This document shows, one piece after another, positions 11,286 through 23,455 of a stretch of DNA of 64,000 nucleotides. Position 1 is the first letter of the stretch. Each line of letters begins with the position of its first letter. Below the pieces are notes generated by a model. That model was not told the origin of the DNA. It worked only from the letters and a program-made list of their open reading frames with translations, and made no database searches. Position numbers and translations under genes: made by a program. Source of the stretch: Ancistrus triradiatus (Eukaryota > Chordata > Actinopteri > Siluriformes > Loricariidae); NCBI GenBank assembly GCA_025084515.1, contig JAJAGP010000205.1, positions 434,001 to 498,000 of the forward strand, written 5' to 3'.

Positions 11286-12018
11286 CTTTCCAACTTTACT
11301 TTTAAAATAAATCTGTCTTCCAGTCTGTTCTATGCCCATATATTTAGCCATTTATCTTTCATGTTAGCTTTAATAATGCTTTTACTATCTTCTTTACTGC
11401 ATTTTTTATTAATCTCTATATTATTCCTTCCTGCCGATTTCCTTTAGCGACATCTTGCAATCGATAGTTCTAGTAATGATCTACCAAGCCTTGACCTCTG
11501 ATGTATTTCTGGTTTTTATCTACGAAACGAGCACAGAACTGAAACGCGCTGCCGCGTTGGAAGCGTACAGTTCTTGTTTCGCTCGATTTAAAGTGATTTT
11601 GCGCTCTCGTATTTTGATTTTAGCTCTCATATTAAAGATACGTGATCTCACTATATAGGCATGTGTCATAATAATGACATCCATTACTTTGAATCACTGT
11701 GTTGAAGCTTCACGTTGGCACACAACCATGTGACTGCTGCAGGGACCGATTCAAAAGCGGCAAAAGCTCCAACCAGCCACAGTATCATTGAAATAAGAAT
11801 TACAGCAGTGTAGTTTTTCCCAGTGTGGCTTCTCAGGATGTGTTCTGAGTGCATTCTAAATTTACTCTGAAGATATTTTTGTTTTACGTATTGTTATATA
11901 CATTATTCAGCCATCAAAGGTTTCCACCAAACCCTGGTTGTATATACCCAATTCAGCAGTTTGAGCATGCACAGCAAGCAATTTGGTCTTACCAGTTGCT
12001 TATATTGAAAGAACAAAT

Positions 12019-12193
12019 ATTACATTCACAGAATTTAGCAGACGCTTTCATCCAGAGCAACTTAAGTTATACATCCAAGCAATCGTGGGTTAAAAGCCAT
12101 GTTCAAGGACACATCAATGGAAGCTTGGTGGAGGTGGGATTTGAACCCTGGACCTTCTAATCCATAGTCAAGTACCTTAACCACTAGGCTATC
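12019..12193 (-). repeat. tRNA-derived SINE abutting a microsatellite
   Basis: TACATTCACAGAATTTAGCA (tail) through GGTGGGATTTGAACCCTGG (reverse B box) to CCTTAACCACTAGGCTATC (reverse A box). The tRNA-like head ends exactly where the (TA)n array at 12194 begins. A 103-residue plus ORF across it is not a gene. Confidence 0.85.
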
Positions 12194-12238
12194 ATATATA
12201 TATATATGTATATATATATGTATATATATACATATACA

Positions 12239-12313
<75 letters not shown>

Positions 12314-12321
12314 CATATACA

Positions 12322-12358
<37 letters not shown>

Positions 12359-12393
12359 TAGATAGATAGATAGATAGATAGAGTGAGAGATAG
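12194..12393. repeat. Compound TA / TATG / GATA microsatellite
   Basis: ATATATGT blocks, then an unbroken (TA)n at about 12242-12306, a second (TA)n at about 12324-12354 and (GATA)n to about 12380. Array length in an assembly is often unreliable for such repeats. Confidence 0.95.
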
Positions 12394-14621
12394 ATTTGAT
12401 TTATCGTTGTTATATATTTAATGTCCTGTAACAATTTAAAAGCTGTAATATAGTTAAAAAGGATCCCTTGTCCACCTGATACACAAAGCACTTTGAATTT
12501 TGAGCCACAAGATGACGCTAATGTGCACTGTGTCATGAAGCTTTTAGTAATGAACCTTTTTTCAATACAGTCAGCAAGAAAGCTTTGGTTTGCCATCAAT
12601 TCAGAATGTGCATGGAAGGTGAGGGAGCAACAGTTTCCCTGAACCAACCATACCACTCCATATTGGTCTATATTGGTCTACCCAAACCAGCACCTTCCAA
12701 TCCTGTTCCTCTGCAGGGGGAGACGATTATAACCAGAAACAATACTTTAGAACATAAATACAAAGCTCAATACAGAATAAAAAAATACTTAAGCCATAAC
12801 AAGCTAAAACGCACAATGATAAACAAGATCAAATTAAATAAAATCTTATTTCAGACTATCTGAACACCTTTCCAAATGGATCACTGCAACATGGTCTACA
12901 GAGCATGTCTGATTTTCCCAGGCATTATATAAAGACAACTAACGCTCAGTTTGGGTCCTTTCCCAGACCATGAATGTAACTTGAAGTCTAAGTATTTTAA
13001 ATGAAGTTTGAGAATCATGAAATGTACCTGCTGTTAGTGTAATGATATTAAATCCAGCAGCATTTAGAGGAGTAAATAATAGCATTTGCTGATGAAATAA
13101 AGAAAGAAAGTGTATGAACTACTGTAAAACCAGGACTGAAATAAGGGTTTCAAAGTAAATAGGCTTTAAGTAGGGAAACTGTTTCTTGTTCTGTAACATT
13201 AAGGCTTCTGTACAAAGCAGCACCTGTTATATTTGAATTCTGTATTGTGGACTGTGCAGTTAAGAGGTTACAGAGGTACCTTGGATTTGCTGTTAGATTC
13301 ATCTGATTTTAGATTACGTTGTATGATCACAATGTCCTGCCATGTCATTCTGTTCTTACTATGCCTTCTGGTCCCAGCATGAATTGTTCTCTCTTTATGT
13401 TTGAAGGTTTTGCTACTTGTAATTCCTCACTGGCATTACAGGGGCTTCTGGGAGCTTCCCCTCCTTTGGGAGTCTTAATTCCTCCTTTTATGTCTGCTGA
13501 ATGTCATATTCGTAAAGTTACACAATAATACTTTCTAATCCACTAATAATCCTTATTGCGATACTCAAGAATTTGTCATGTGTGACTAAATGGTGGTGAC
13601 TGCTTTTATTCTAATAACAATGGTATTAATTGTACCTATTTTTTTCCTTTCTTTCAAACCTCAAATTGATGTGAAGTCAAGTGTAATTACAGCTGACTGT
13701 TGGGATTCAGAAATCTTACAGCGTACCCTGTCACCTTGTCACTCTAATGATTGAGCAATAAATCAGACATTCTTCCATGTAGCTGCTCTTTTGAAACCTG
13801 TTTCACTACAATTACAGCAAGGGCAGCTAGGCTGAGGATTTGCTTTAGATTGGGGCGTGGAAAGTACACAGAAAGAAAGTCAAACAAATATGGTTGCAAA
13901 GGTTTCTGATCTCAGATCTTACTACGAGACTATTAAGGCACGATGTAGCAACATTTAATTTTACAATGACCCCCATATCATTTTTCACGACATACAGTAC
14001 TGCCTGTAATGGGAACAATGGTGACAACCTTGGTATTGGAAATGTCATTTAAGAAGCAGGAAACGAAAGGTAACAACAGGCTTGAAAATGAAAAGTCAGA
14101 CCTCATCTACCACGTGCCACGAGAGTTATAATAAAGGCTGTAAAATTGTTCCTTGTGCTCAAAACATCCCCATCACCATTACAGCAGCCGTGATTTCTTT
14201 ATAGGGCTCGATTGATTGCAGCCATCACCCCAGGTAGCCTGTCAAAAGCGATCAACACAAGCCATGCCTTTCATAACACAGCAGGATGCTTAAAGATGCA
14301 ACGTCAAGAGTACATGGTGGAGCACTATTCATTTTTTACATTGTCTGATCTAAATGTAGCAACACAAATGAATGCTTGAATTGAAGTCTTCTATATTTTA
14401 CTTCACTCAGACCACACTGGGTTTGCTCACGGGTCATGCTGCATTGTAATGACCATTATTTGAAAAAAACAGTGCTGTTGAGTGCTGGAAATAGTGGTAC
14501 TTATGTGCAGGTTATATAAAGTAGATGATGGATATAGGTACAAAAAAAGAGTACAAAGCAAGATATTGGTGTTTAATTGTGCCTAAAAATATTGACCCCC
14601 AATCTATTACATGTCAAATAT
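12394..14621. other. Unique-looking DNA, no gene recognised
   Basis: No terminal repeats, SINE boxes or protein motifs stand out. The part at 13640-14340 is less AT-monotonous, with runs such as CTGACTGTTGGGATTCAG and CGATTGATTGCAGCCATCAC. It could be conserved non-coding DNA, but that cannot be judged without other genomes. Confidence 0.4.
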
Positions 14622-14690
14622 ATTTTACATTTGCATTTTGTCATTTGGTGGACACTCTTATCCACAGCCACTTCCAAAACATGCAAACAG
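14622..14690 (-). repeat. SINE tail fragment
   Basis: ACATTTGCATTTTGTCATTT..GACACTCTTATCCACAGCCACTT mirrors the reversed SINE 3' region (ATTTAGCAGACGCCCTTATCCAGAGCGACTT in other copies). Confidence 0.45.
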
Positions 14691-14856
14691 TTGAATGTGG
14701 AATGATGCAAGTACTTGATTATAAGATTATAAGTAAGACGATAAGTAGTTTGTATATTCTGGTTCCTCATGTCTGAAAAAGTTTTTATTCTGTTTTTGCT
14801 GTGCTTAGCTAAAGAAGATCATGCCATTTGTATGATTTTTGCAGATGATTCACATA

Positions 14857-15946
14857 CAGTGGGGCAAAAAAGTATTTAGTCAGCCACTGATTGTGCAAGT
14901 TCTCCTACTTAGAAAAATGAGAGAGGTCTGTCATTTTCATCATAGGTACACTTCAACTATGAGAAACAAAATGAGAGGAAATCACATTGTAGGATTTTTA
15001 AATAATTTAATTGTAAATTATGGTGGAAAATAAGTATTTGGTCAATGACAAAGGTCAAACATTTCCTGTAAGTCTTCACCAGGTTGGCACACACTGTAGC
15101 TGGTATTTTGGCGCATTCCTCCATGCAGATCTCCTCTAGAGCAGTGATGTTTTGGGGCAACACGGACTTTCAACTCCCTCCACAAATTTTCTATGGGGTT
15201 GAGGTCTGGAGACTGGCTAGGCCACTTTAGGACCTTGAAATGCTTTTTACGGAGCCATTTCTTCGTTGCCCAAGCGGTTTGTGTTTGGGATCATTGTCAT
15301 GCTGGAAGCCCCAGCCATGTTCCATCTTCAATGCTCTCACTGATGGAAGGAGGTTTTAGTTTAAAATCTCACGATTTACATGGCCCCGTTCATTCTTCCC
15401 TTAACACTAATCAGTCGTCCTGTCCCCTCTGCAGAAAAACAGCCCCAAAGCATGAGGTTTTCACCCCCATGCTTCACAGTAGATATGGTGCAACTTCCTC
15501 CAAACACGGCGAGTTGAGTTTTTACCAAAAAGTTCTATTTTGGTTTCATCTGACCACATGATATTCTCCCAATCCTCTTCTGGATCTTCCATATGCTCTC
15601 TGGCAAACTTCAGTTTGGCCTGGACATGTACTGGCTTAAGCAGGGGGACACGCCTGGAATTGCAGGATCGGAGTCCCTCTCGGTGTAGTGTCTTACTGAT
15701 GGTAGTCTTGTTACTTTGGTCCCAGCTCTCTGCAGGTCATTCATCAGGTCCCAAATACTTATTATCCACCATGATTTACAGTTAAATTCTTTAAAAATCT
15801 TACAATGTGGTTTCCTTGACATTTTTTTTCTGATTTTGTCTCTCATAGTTGATTGTACCTATGATGAAATTTACAGAGCTCTCACATCTTTCTGAGTAGG
15901 AGAACTTACACAATCAGTGGTTGACTAAATACTTTTTGCCCCACTG
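14857..15946 (-). mobile_element. Tc1-II element, copy A, internally deleted
   Basis: Both ends are present: CAGTGGGGCAAAAAAGTATT at 14857 and its inverse ending TTTTTGCCCCACTG at 15946, each flanked by TA. The minus strand carries the C-terminal two thirds of a Tc1 transposase, with broken frames. Reverse-strand counterparts of the conserved Tc1-II blocks run from about 15740 down to 15060. The N-terminal DNA-binding half and much of the 5' leader are deleted: near 15755 transposase sequence joins directly to terminal-repeat sequence (AAATACTTATTATCCACC). It is about 1.09 kb against about 1.4 kb for copy C. Confidence 0.9.
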
Positions 15947-16209
15947 TAGTTGTCGTAAAAACCATTAAGTACCCGTAGTGCCATGTATTTGTACCTCTTA
16001 CCCTCTGTAGAAGACATCCTGTTTCAAAAATTGAGAAAGGCTTTTTAAAGAAATACCTTTTTTAAATTCAAGTACATTTAGTAGTGTATACTTATATTTA
16101 TTCCTTAGTAAACTGTATAAGCCACAATTCAATCTTAACTTGAGTATTTATCAGATTAGTAATATTTTTACTTAATTAAAGAACTTGTGTATTTCTGCTA
16201 CCTTGGCGG

Positions 16210-18345
16210 TACTTTGGTAAACTTTGAGAATCTCTGGTAGGTTGTGAGTCAGATATGCTGCAGTATTCTGAATGCTCAGACCAGCGAGCAAAACATTGTA
16301 TTAACCATGCCTGGACATCATGAGTGCCTGTATGGAGATCTGAGCGGGCAGGTAGAAAGGAAGTATTCTATGTTGTGCAAAAGAAATCTGCAAGATCAGG
16401 TGGTTGATGTGACTTGGTTAGAAAAATGAAGGTTGTTGTCCAAAATCACACCAAGATATTTTTCTGTGTGGGCCACATGGAAAGTGACAATATGTTGATT
16501 GAGAGATCCAGCCTTGGGGAGTTCTTTGGGAGGTAGATCAGTTCAGTCTTGTCCAGATTGAGCTACAGATGGTGTTTGTCATTCATGAAGCAATATCAGA
16601 AGGCAGCCAGATATGTTTTGAAACTTGGAAGTTGATTGGTGGGAATGAAAACTAAAGCTGAGTATCAGCTGCACAGCTAAATACTGAACCCAATCATTTA
16701 GTATACAGGGAGAACAGGAATGGACCAAGAACTGATCCCTGATGAACTCATGTAGTAATCCTATGAGATTTCACGAGACTTCAAATTGTCAAACGCAGTA
16801 GACAGTTCCACTAAGAGTAAGTACTAAATACATGGTGTTTACCTTGACTCTATGAAGCACTTCAGTTACTGCAAGGAGAGCAGTTTCCATAGAATGACCC
16901 ATCTTGTAACCAGACTGGTATGAAGGAGCTAGTTTTCTTGAAGAAAGGAAGGCAGCTGTCCAAGTACAGCACATTTGAGGGCTTGGGGTGGGTAAGCAAG
17001 GAGAAAAACAATGCTGCAATTGGACATGTCACCTGGCTTGAGTCTTGGCTTCTTCAAGCCACTTGAAAAATGAAGGAACCAGACAGGAATTCAGTGATGT
17101 GTTGACCATTGATGTGGTATATTGTGCATAGTTGGTGGCAGTTGAAAAATGTGGACGGTATTGGATTCAGTGGTCAGGTAGTAAGACAAATTGTGGTTGT
17201 TAGTGTCACCAGTTCATCCTCAGTAGAAAATGTTAAGAAAGTCAAGGGATGGGCATGGGTTTGATACAAATTGGCTACATTACAGAAGGATGACTGAATG
17301 TTGGTAATTTTTTTTGTCATGAAATCCTCACCTTTAAGAAAGGATGTAGGCGGGCAGGAGGAGTGGAGGGTAAGGAAGAGACAGTTGAGAACAATATCCC
17401 TGGATTTGAGGTGCAAGAGTTGATTTTGGAATGAAAGGAAGCTGATTTGGCTGCATTGATAGAAGAAGAGAAATAGGCAAGCAGTACCCGATACTCAGCC
17501 AGGACAGTTAATGAGTTGGTTTTTCTCCATTTTCTCTCACAGCTGTGAAGGGTTGATCTGTGAGACCCCAGAGGGTCCGTTAGCCAAGGACTGGATGGCC
17601 CTGGTTTTGCTGGCGTGTAATGAGACAACAGAGGGCATCCAGAGACTTTGAGAGGGTTTTAGTGACAATGTCCACAAGAAGTACTGAGAAAGGAGTCTGA
17701 AAGTAGCAAGGCACAGAGTATAGTAAACGAGAATGAAGAATGAGATGGTTTCTAGTTCATCATCAACAATACAGTAGGAGGAATGGAAGTAGTGTTAAGA
17801 AGCAGTGGGGGAAAAAGTGGGATTACTATAAGCTTGGACATAGCAAAGTTCTTGGTGAAGATGATCAAGGGTGTTGCCTGCTATGTGACTTTCAAAAAAG
17901 AACCAAGACGGTGGATAATCGCCATCAGCAGGCAGGTCGAGTTTACCTAGTAAAAGCAGAGGCATGCTGTCCTCTGAAAATGAGCTGAGAACAGAAGTCA
18001 TCAATAAAGTTGCCAAGAGGACCAGGAGGTCGATAGACCAGGATGATACGAAGTTTGCAAGGCTTGAATACATTAACAGCATAAACTCATGACCAAAAGT
18101 TCTAGGAGTATGCGAGAACGAGAAAGCTGAAGAGTGCACAGCTGGTGTCAGTATATTTTCTGAGGTAATACAAGTCTCGCTTGGAGACAAGATGTAAAAG
18201 GATATGCTAGTATATAATGGTATAATGACCATATGTAACATATTGTCGCAGATTGGACTCGAAGATTTCCAACTTGGATTCGTCATTCTGTAATACCCTT
18301 TTCCACTGACCTTCATTCCAATCTTTGTGAGCTTTAGCATATCTT
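16210..18345 (-). pseudogene. L2/CR1-type LINE ORF2 remnant (endonuclease to RT)
   Basis: Read on the minus strand. Around 18180-17900: CITSENILTPAV..SFSHTPRTFG and SFSEDSMPLLLLGKLDLPAD, which resemble the AP-endonuclease domain (the usual LGDFN box is altered). Then the endonuclease-RT linker at 17630-17330: ERKWRKTNSLTVLAEYRVLL, SINAAKSASFHSKIN, ILFSTVSSLPSTPP. Last an RT motif A-like ELSTAFD near 16800 and LNLDKTELIYLPK near 16545. Stops, frameshifts and internal deletions break every part. The family copies itself by target-primed reverse transcription; this copy cannot. Confidence 0.8.
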
Positions 18346-18404
18346 GACATTTTCACCATGTTTCCTTAAAAAAAGTGGTTTCTTAGCTGCTACCCTTCCA
18401 AAAA

Positions 18405-18960
18405 GACCATTCTAGTGTTGCTGGAGTTTTTAAACACTGTGTTCATTCACGTGTGCTCTATTAGCCACATCTACCACCATCTACCATTGCTCCACTTTGT
18501 AGATGTAAAGTCAGAGACAGTAGCTCATCAGTTGTTGCACAGTTTGTGTTAGTCATCCTCTAAGCTTTCATCAGTGCTTGCAGGATGCTGCCTACAGGAT
18601 GCTGGTGGCTGAACATTTTTGGTTGGTGGACTATTTCCAGTGACACTGAGGTGTTTAAAAGCTCCAGTAGCACTGCTGCATCTGATCCATTCAAGCCAGC
18701 GCAACACACACTAACACACCACCACATCGTAGTCACTGCAGTGCTGAGAATGATCCACCACCCAAAGAGTACCTGATCTGTGCTGGTCCTGTGGAGGTCC
18801 TGACCATTAGAGAACAGAGTAAACAGGACTAACAAAGTATGTAGAGAAACTGATGACTGATCTACAAAGTGCATCTCAATGGTAAGTAGAGGTGATCAAA
18901 CGGACAACGAGTGCAGAAACAAGGTGGTGTACCTAATACCTAAAAAGCGGTCGGCGATTG
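18405..18960 (-). mobile_element. Non-autonomous repeat with Tc1-IV-like end
   Basis: CACTGCAGTGCTGAGAATGA, CCACCACCCAAAGAGTACCT and GTGGAGGTCCTGACCATT form a recognisable dispersed teleost repeat. A second copy is at 63335-63690. The right end GTGTACCTAATA..GGTCGGCGATTG, followed by TA, resembles the right terminal repeat of Tc1-IV (38295-38317). That suggests mobilisation by the same kind of transposase. It encodes no protein. The strand given is arbitrary. Confidence 0.65.
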
Positions 18961-19007
18961 TACATATCCACTAACAGCTATACTCTATATGTCTCTTCTA
19001 GATTAAA

Positions 19008-19185
19008 CACTGTGGTGGTGATACTAGATTATGGACTAGATGGTTCACAGTTCAAGTTCCAGCACTGCCAGTCTTCCGCTAAGCACTAATAACCACTATT
19101 ACTTGGATTGTACATCGTAAGATTATATCACCTGGTCGCTCTGGATAAGGGCGTCTACGAAATGTGCAAACGCAAATGTAAACGA
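19008..19185 (+). repeat. Diverged tRNA-derived SINE
   Basis: GTGGTGATACTAGATTATGG and a degraded B box (AGTTCAAGTTCC) precede the well-kept tail TCGCTCTGGATAAGGGCGTC. Confidence 0.8.
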
Positions 19186-20089
19186 GTCCCAAGACTATTT
19201 CCTTACCTCATCCAGTATATATTATATTCATTCATGTAAATAATTTAATTAAGACCTTGTCTATGCATTAGTCATTGGAAATAAGAAATTACTGCACACT
19301 ACTGTTCCAGGCAGGTGACTGAACTGAACAATATGCTGCATCTATGAGTTTTGTGTTGGTGTGAAATGATATATTAGTTCCCAGGTGAGAGCTTAGATTT
19401 GCACCTATAGCTTGATAAAATAAAATGTATTTATAGCATTATCAGCATGAATGCTGAAAGAGGGAACTTAAGTGGCCTGCTGTAAACATCTGAAGTGACT
19501 TGCTATGTCAAATGACTTAATTTCATGGAACATTGCAGACATTTATGAAATGTTCAAATACGAAACAGATTCTCTGTCACTAAGCTGTTTGGTACCATTC
19601 CGTATTTTTGGATCTGTCATAATCTTCAAATGTTTTTGTGTAATGGGTCGTGAGTGTAGAGGCAGGTCTTGTGTAAGACTTTACCATCATTACTGTCCTT
19701 TCATCCATCTATCTGTCTTTTTCTTCATATCATCAGCAAGTTTGGATGACTGGACTACACTTAGGCTTGTACTTTTTATTTTTATACTCTGTAACTCAGC
19801 TTTACCTAAGGGAAAGGGAAATAATGAGTTTTTGCATATATGTTGAAAAGTCCTAAAAATAATTATTGATCACTTGAATTTTCTTTGTGATTAATGACAG
19901 TTTGTGGCTGTAATATAGAATGCAATAAGAAATTAGACTACATGTGTCACATTTGACAGAAACTGGAGGTGTATGCAGAACACTGATTCAAAGCAAGCTT
20001 TTTTATACAGTATAAACAGAGCAGAGGTGCAAAAAGGGCTGGTCAATATCAAAGTCAAAAGTGGTGGCATTCCTCTAGAGTGAGCTTAA
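19186..20089. other. No gene recognised
   Basis: The 113-residue plus ORF at 19505-19846 is rich in hydrophobic and aromatic residues but matches no family I know, and has no repeat or splice context. It is probably a chance frame. Confidence 0.4.
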
Positions 20090-21135
20090 TAGCTAATAGT
20101 TAATGGTCTCCTCCAACACAGTTCCGCTCAGTGGGGATGAGCATGTGGGAGTAATAGGTGACTGGGAACAGCTTGGGTGGTTCACCCAGTCTCTGAGCGA
20201 AAAAGGCCCCAACCCTAGAGTCTGACACATCTACCTCCAGGACAAAGGGATGACTGAGATCAGGGTGCTTGACGACCACAGCAGATGAGAATGCGTTCTT
20301 CAAGTAGTGAAATGCTTGTGTGGCTTAGGGAGAGAAATGGAAAGATCATGGCTTCCTCTTTAGAAGGGCAGTGTGTGGTGAAACAATGGAGCTGAACCAT
20401 CAAATAAAGCAGCTATAGAAATTTGAGAATCCCAAGAATCTTTGCAATTCCTTCACAGTGGTGGGCTGTGGTCAATCTTGGACTGTGCATAGCTTGCTCT
20501 CATACATAGTGACCCAAGAAGGAGAGAAAACATATCCTGGGATGACGATGGTTTGGACGTGGAATTCGCAGTTTTCCGCCTTATCAAATGATTTGTGCTT
20601 GAGGAGGCGGCACAAAACCTGATGGACATGGGAGATGCAAGATTCAAAAGTTTAAATTATGAGTAAATTAAGGTATCATCTCAGACAGTGCTTAATTTGA
20701 GCTGGATCCTGACTGAACAAGATACAGTACCACTCTTATTTGGAGCACATGCGTTCCAGCATCTATGGATTGAGCACTTCTGCGTTTTTGTATTTAAAAT
20801 AAAACATGAGCAGTATTAATCATCAGTCATGTATTGTGTGCTGATGGGTCAGGAGAGGTCGCAGTCGGTGAGGTTTGGAAATGGCGAAAAAAAAGACAAC
20901 TGATAGACAAGAAGACATTGTAAGTTTTTTCACTGATGTACAGTAGATGTTCTATGTTGAAGGCATGCCCTTACCTCATGTTTTACAAATTAAACACTTG
21001 TCCTGGAGAACGGCATTCACGAACAGCTGGAAAATGGATGGGGCACTAGTAAGACCAAATGGCATGACTGAGTATTTATAGTGGTTGGAGTCCATCAAGA
21101 AAGGTGTTTTCCACTTTTTCCACACGCATTTCCAC
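20090..21135 (-). pseudogene. Ty3/gypsy reverse transcriptase-RNase H remnant, interrupted
   Basis: On the minus strand, about 21110-20980 reads like the RT block around the MPFGL motif (HAIWSY, then SIFQ-like and FVNAVLQDKCL). At 20680-20660 DDTLIYS keeps the two aspartates of the catalytic YxDD box. Then come HVHQVLCRLL and AENCEFHVQT, and at 20300-20110 VVVKHPDLSHPFVLEVDVSD through GAFFAQRLGEPPKLFPVTYY, the RNase H start. Unrelated DNA at 20691-20974 splits the RT domain. Stops occur throughout. No LTR is seen in place. Confidence 0.8.
20691..20974. other. Insertion splitting the gypsy RT domain
   Basis: Begins CAGTGCTTAATTTGAGCTGG and contains a 17-codon frame MAKKKTTDRQEDIVSFF. It interrupts RT sequence that is continuous in intact elements. 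CAGTG-type ends occur in hAT elements, but no clear inverted right end was found. Confidence 0.4.
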
Positions 21136-22822
21136 TAGTGGTCAGAGAAAGTGTCACTAGTTTGGTCCTGTATACTAATACTATACTGTATATCATTACA
21201 GTTGAATAGTGTTAATTTTGTAAGAGGACAAACATAAAGCAATCAAACTATAGTGCAGTAAAGGTATACTTGGCTCTAAGTGTGTTTGTAAGCAGGTACT
21301 GTAGCCAAAATTGAGAGCCACTGGTTTAACACATTAGGAATAAACACATTATACCTAAATCCTAACTGATGCACTGATCCTAACTGTACAAAGTATTGAC
21401 ATCTAGTGCATTCATGGCAAGCAAAGAGCAGAGATTGGCTTTATCTAAAATATTGATGCTAGTGATTCATGCAATTGTGCGAGGATAAAGGAAGAAGAGA
21501 CGGACAGAAATCATTTGTTGCTCTGTAATCATTCACCTTCTATTGTAATATACACACAATAAAGACAGTTACACTTATTGTTAAAATACACTTAAAAATG
21601 GAAGATGTATACATTTAGTTTGTCACCTCTATCAAAAGCTCATGGCTACTTTGGCATTAAACATTAATATAATAATACACAATGTCCCTTTGTTGCAATA
21701 GCTGTTTTGATGATGCTCAGTACTGTACATGAGCAACTGAATAGACTTACTTGTCTACTTTATTTATTAGCACTAAAAAATGCAAGCTTACAACCGCAAT
21801 GGTCACTTTTAGTGAAATACCTTTTGCTCTTTCTCACAAAATGCTATGACATGCAGTTTTATTCTCCGTTACATATTCTATATTCTTCCAACTGGCAACA
21901 ATAAAATAACTTCATTTATCATGAACAATAAGCTTAAACTCAAAATATGCTTTTTGCCCAGTACCAATTTATCATGTTCTCTAATGCTCAAGTCTAATGA
22001 GCATTAGAGAAGAAAGAATACCATCTACCTCTAATGTGCAGTAAGGACAGTGATTTGCACTGATGCACTAATTCCTCAATCTAATTACTTTAACTCAGTC
22101 AAAACACAGTGTTATTGATTTGAGGATTCGCTTCAGTGAGTAAGTGTATTGATCTGGCTGAGAAGATTTCACCCTAACACTAGTGAGACGCAGCTCCAAA
22201 GCCTACTTAAAAGTTTTAAAATAGATGGTCCTCATATCTGGCATTGAGAAACTGTTAAACTCATTAGTGATCGCGGTAACCTTTTGGCATAGACCATCAC
22301 ACATTTACAGTTGAATATTCAATATTGACTGAGTGTAAGAACATTTTATGGCCATTTTATGTATTATAATTAAAATATTGTAACGGTTTTGGCACAAAGA
22401 CATTAGCAGCAGACACGTATATTGTATGGCTTGTCAGTTAAGACCAGATGGAATAATCTTTGTTTCCATTTACACATCATATTCCTTGAGCCTTGGGAAA
22501 AATGCCATCAGTTTGTGATTTGTCCCTCCTTTAAACACTGTCCTTAGGTACTGCTGACCAGGAGTACAACACAAGCCTGAATGTTTCAAAGATCCTCTCA
22601 CCCAATCATCCAGTCGCAATATTTTGGCCTTTGTCGATGTTTATGAGGTCAACTTGTGGATTACAAGAACACACACAAACACACACATACAGATGAGCTA
22701 AGCCATTTAATATTTAAGCAATAGAACACAAGAAGGAGTGTGTTATCACAAATAGCATCATGTCTGTGATTTTGTCGCAGGCACGAGCTGACGGCAAGTG
22801 CCATAGATCATCACAGCCATGG
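21136..22822. other. Unique-looking DNA with a short hairpin
   Basis: No protein motif recognised. TTCTCTAATGCTCA at 21977-21990 is perfectly inverted at 21998-22011 around a 7-base loop. Homeodomain-like sites (CTAATTAC, TAATGAG) are frequent but expected in AT-rich DNA. Confidence 0.4.
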
Positions 22823-22888
22823 TGTTACGATGTGGTACATGGAGAAAACGGCGCAGACGAAAGCAGGATTACAGTAAAATTAAACAGT

Positions 22889-22894
22889 TTATTT
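22889..22894 (-). promoter_or_regulatory. LTR polyadenylation signal
   Basis: AATAAA on the minus strand, about 65 bp before the LTR's 3' end. It supports the minus orientation of the LTR. Confidence 0.6.
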
Positions 22895-23100
22895 AACAAA
22901 GGAGTCCCCAGGAGACAAAGCGTGAACACCAGCAGAATAAAGGACACCAATAATAAGTCACCACGACAACCAAGAAACAATGACAATAAATAATCAATAA
23001 TAATAAACATAGAACCAAGTTGGTTCGAACCAAGAAGAACACAGCTAACAGAAGAGCTAGGGGAAACACAGGGTGAAGCTGAGCCACTGAGATTTTAAGG

Positions 23101-23455
23101 AGAAGCTACAGAGGCTAGCCTGAGGCCATGGAGTGGAAGTCACGGGCGTTAGTCAGAAGCCGCGGAGGCTAACGTGAAGCTACAGAGGTAAGAGTGAAGC
23201 CACGGAGGCTAACGTGAAGCCACAGAGTTTAACAAGAAGCCGCGGAGGCTAATGTGAAGCCACGGGTGGTAGCAAGAAGCCGCAGAGGCTAACAAGAAGC
23301 TATGGAGGAAAGTGTGAAGTTACAGAGGTAAACGTGAAGCTGTGGAGTTTAACGAGAAGCTACGGAAGCAGTGTGAAGCTACGAGGATGTAGCATGAAGC
23401 CACGGAGGCTAACGTAAAGCTACGGTGGAAAGCCAGAAGCCACGAAAGCTATGCC
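23101..23455. repeat. 20-bp minisatellite inside the LTR
   Basis: About 17-18 imperfect units of GAAGCCACGGAGGCTAACGT. Variants replace CCACGG by CCGCGG, CTACAG or CTATGG, and AACGT by AACAA or AAGAG. It is GC-richer than its surroundings and lies downstream of the LTR's TATA box, so it would be within the LTR transcript. Confidence 0.9.

Noticed and set aside
12062..12656. Minus ORFs of 86 and 110 residues
   Set aside because: Dominated by translated TA/GATA microsatellite and SINE sequence.
15193..15785. 122- and 81-residue plus ORFs
   Set aside because: Antisense shadows of the minus-strand Tc1-II transposase.
19505..19846. 113-residue plus ORF
   Set aside because: No domain, no splice or promoter context, and composition typical of chance frames in AT-rich DNA.
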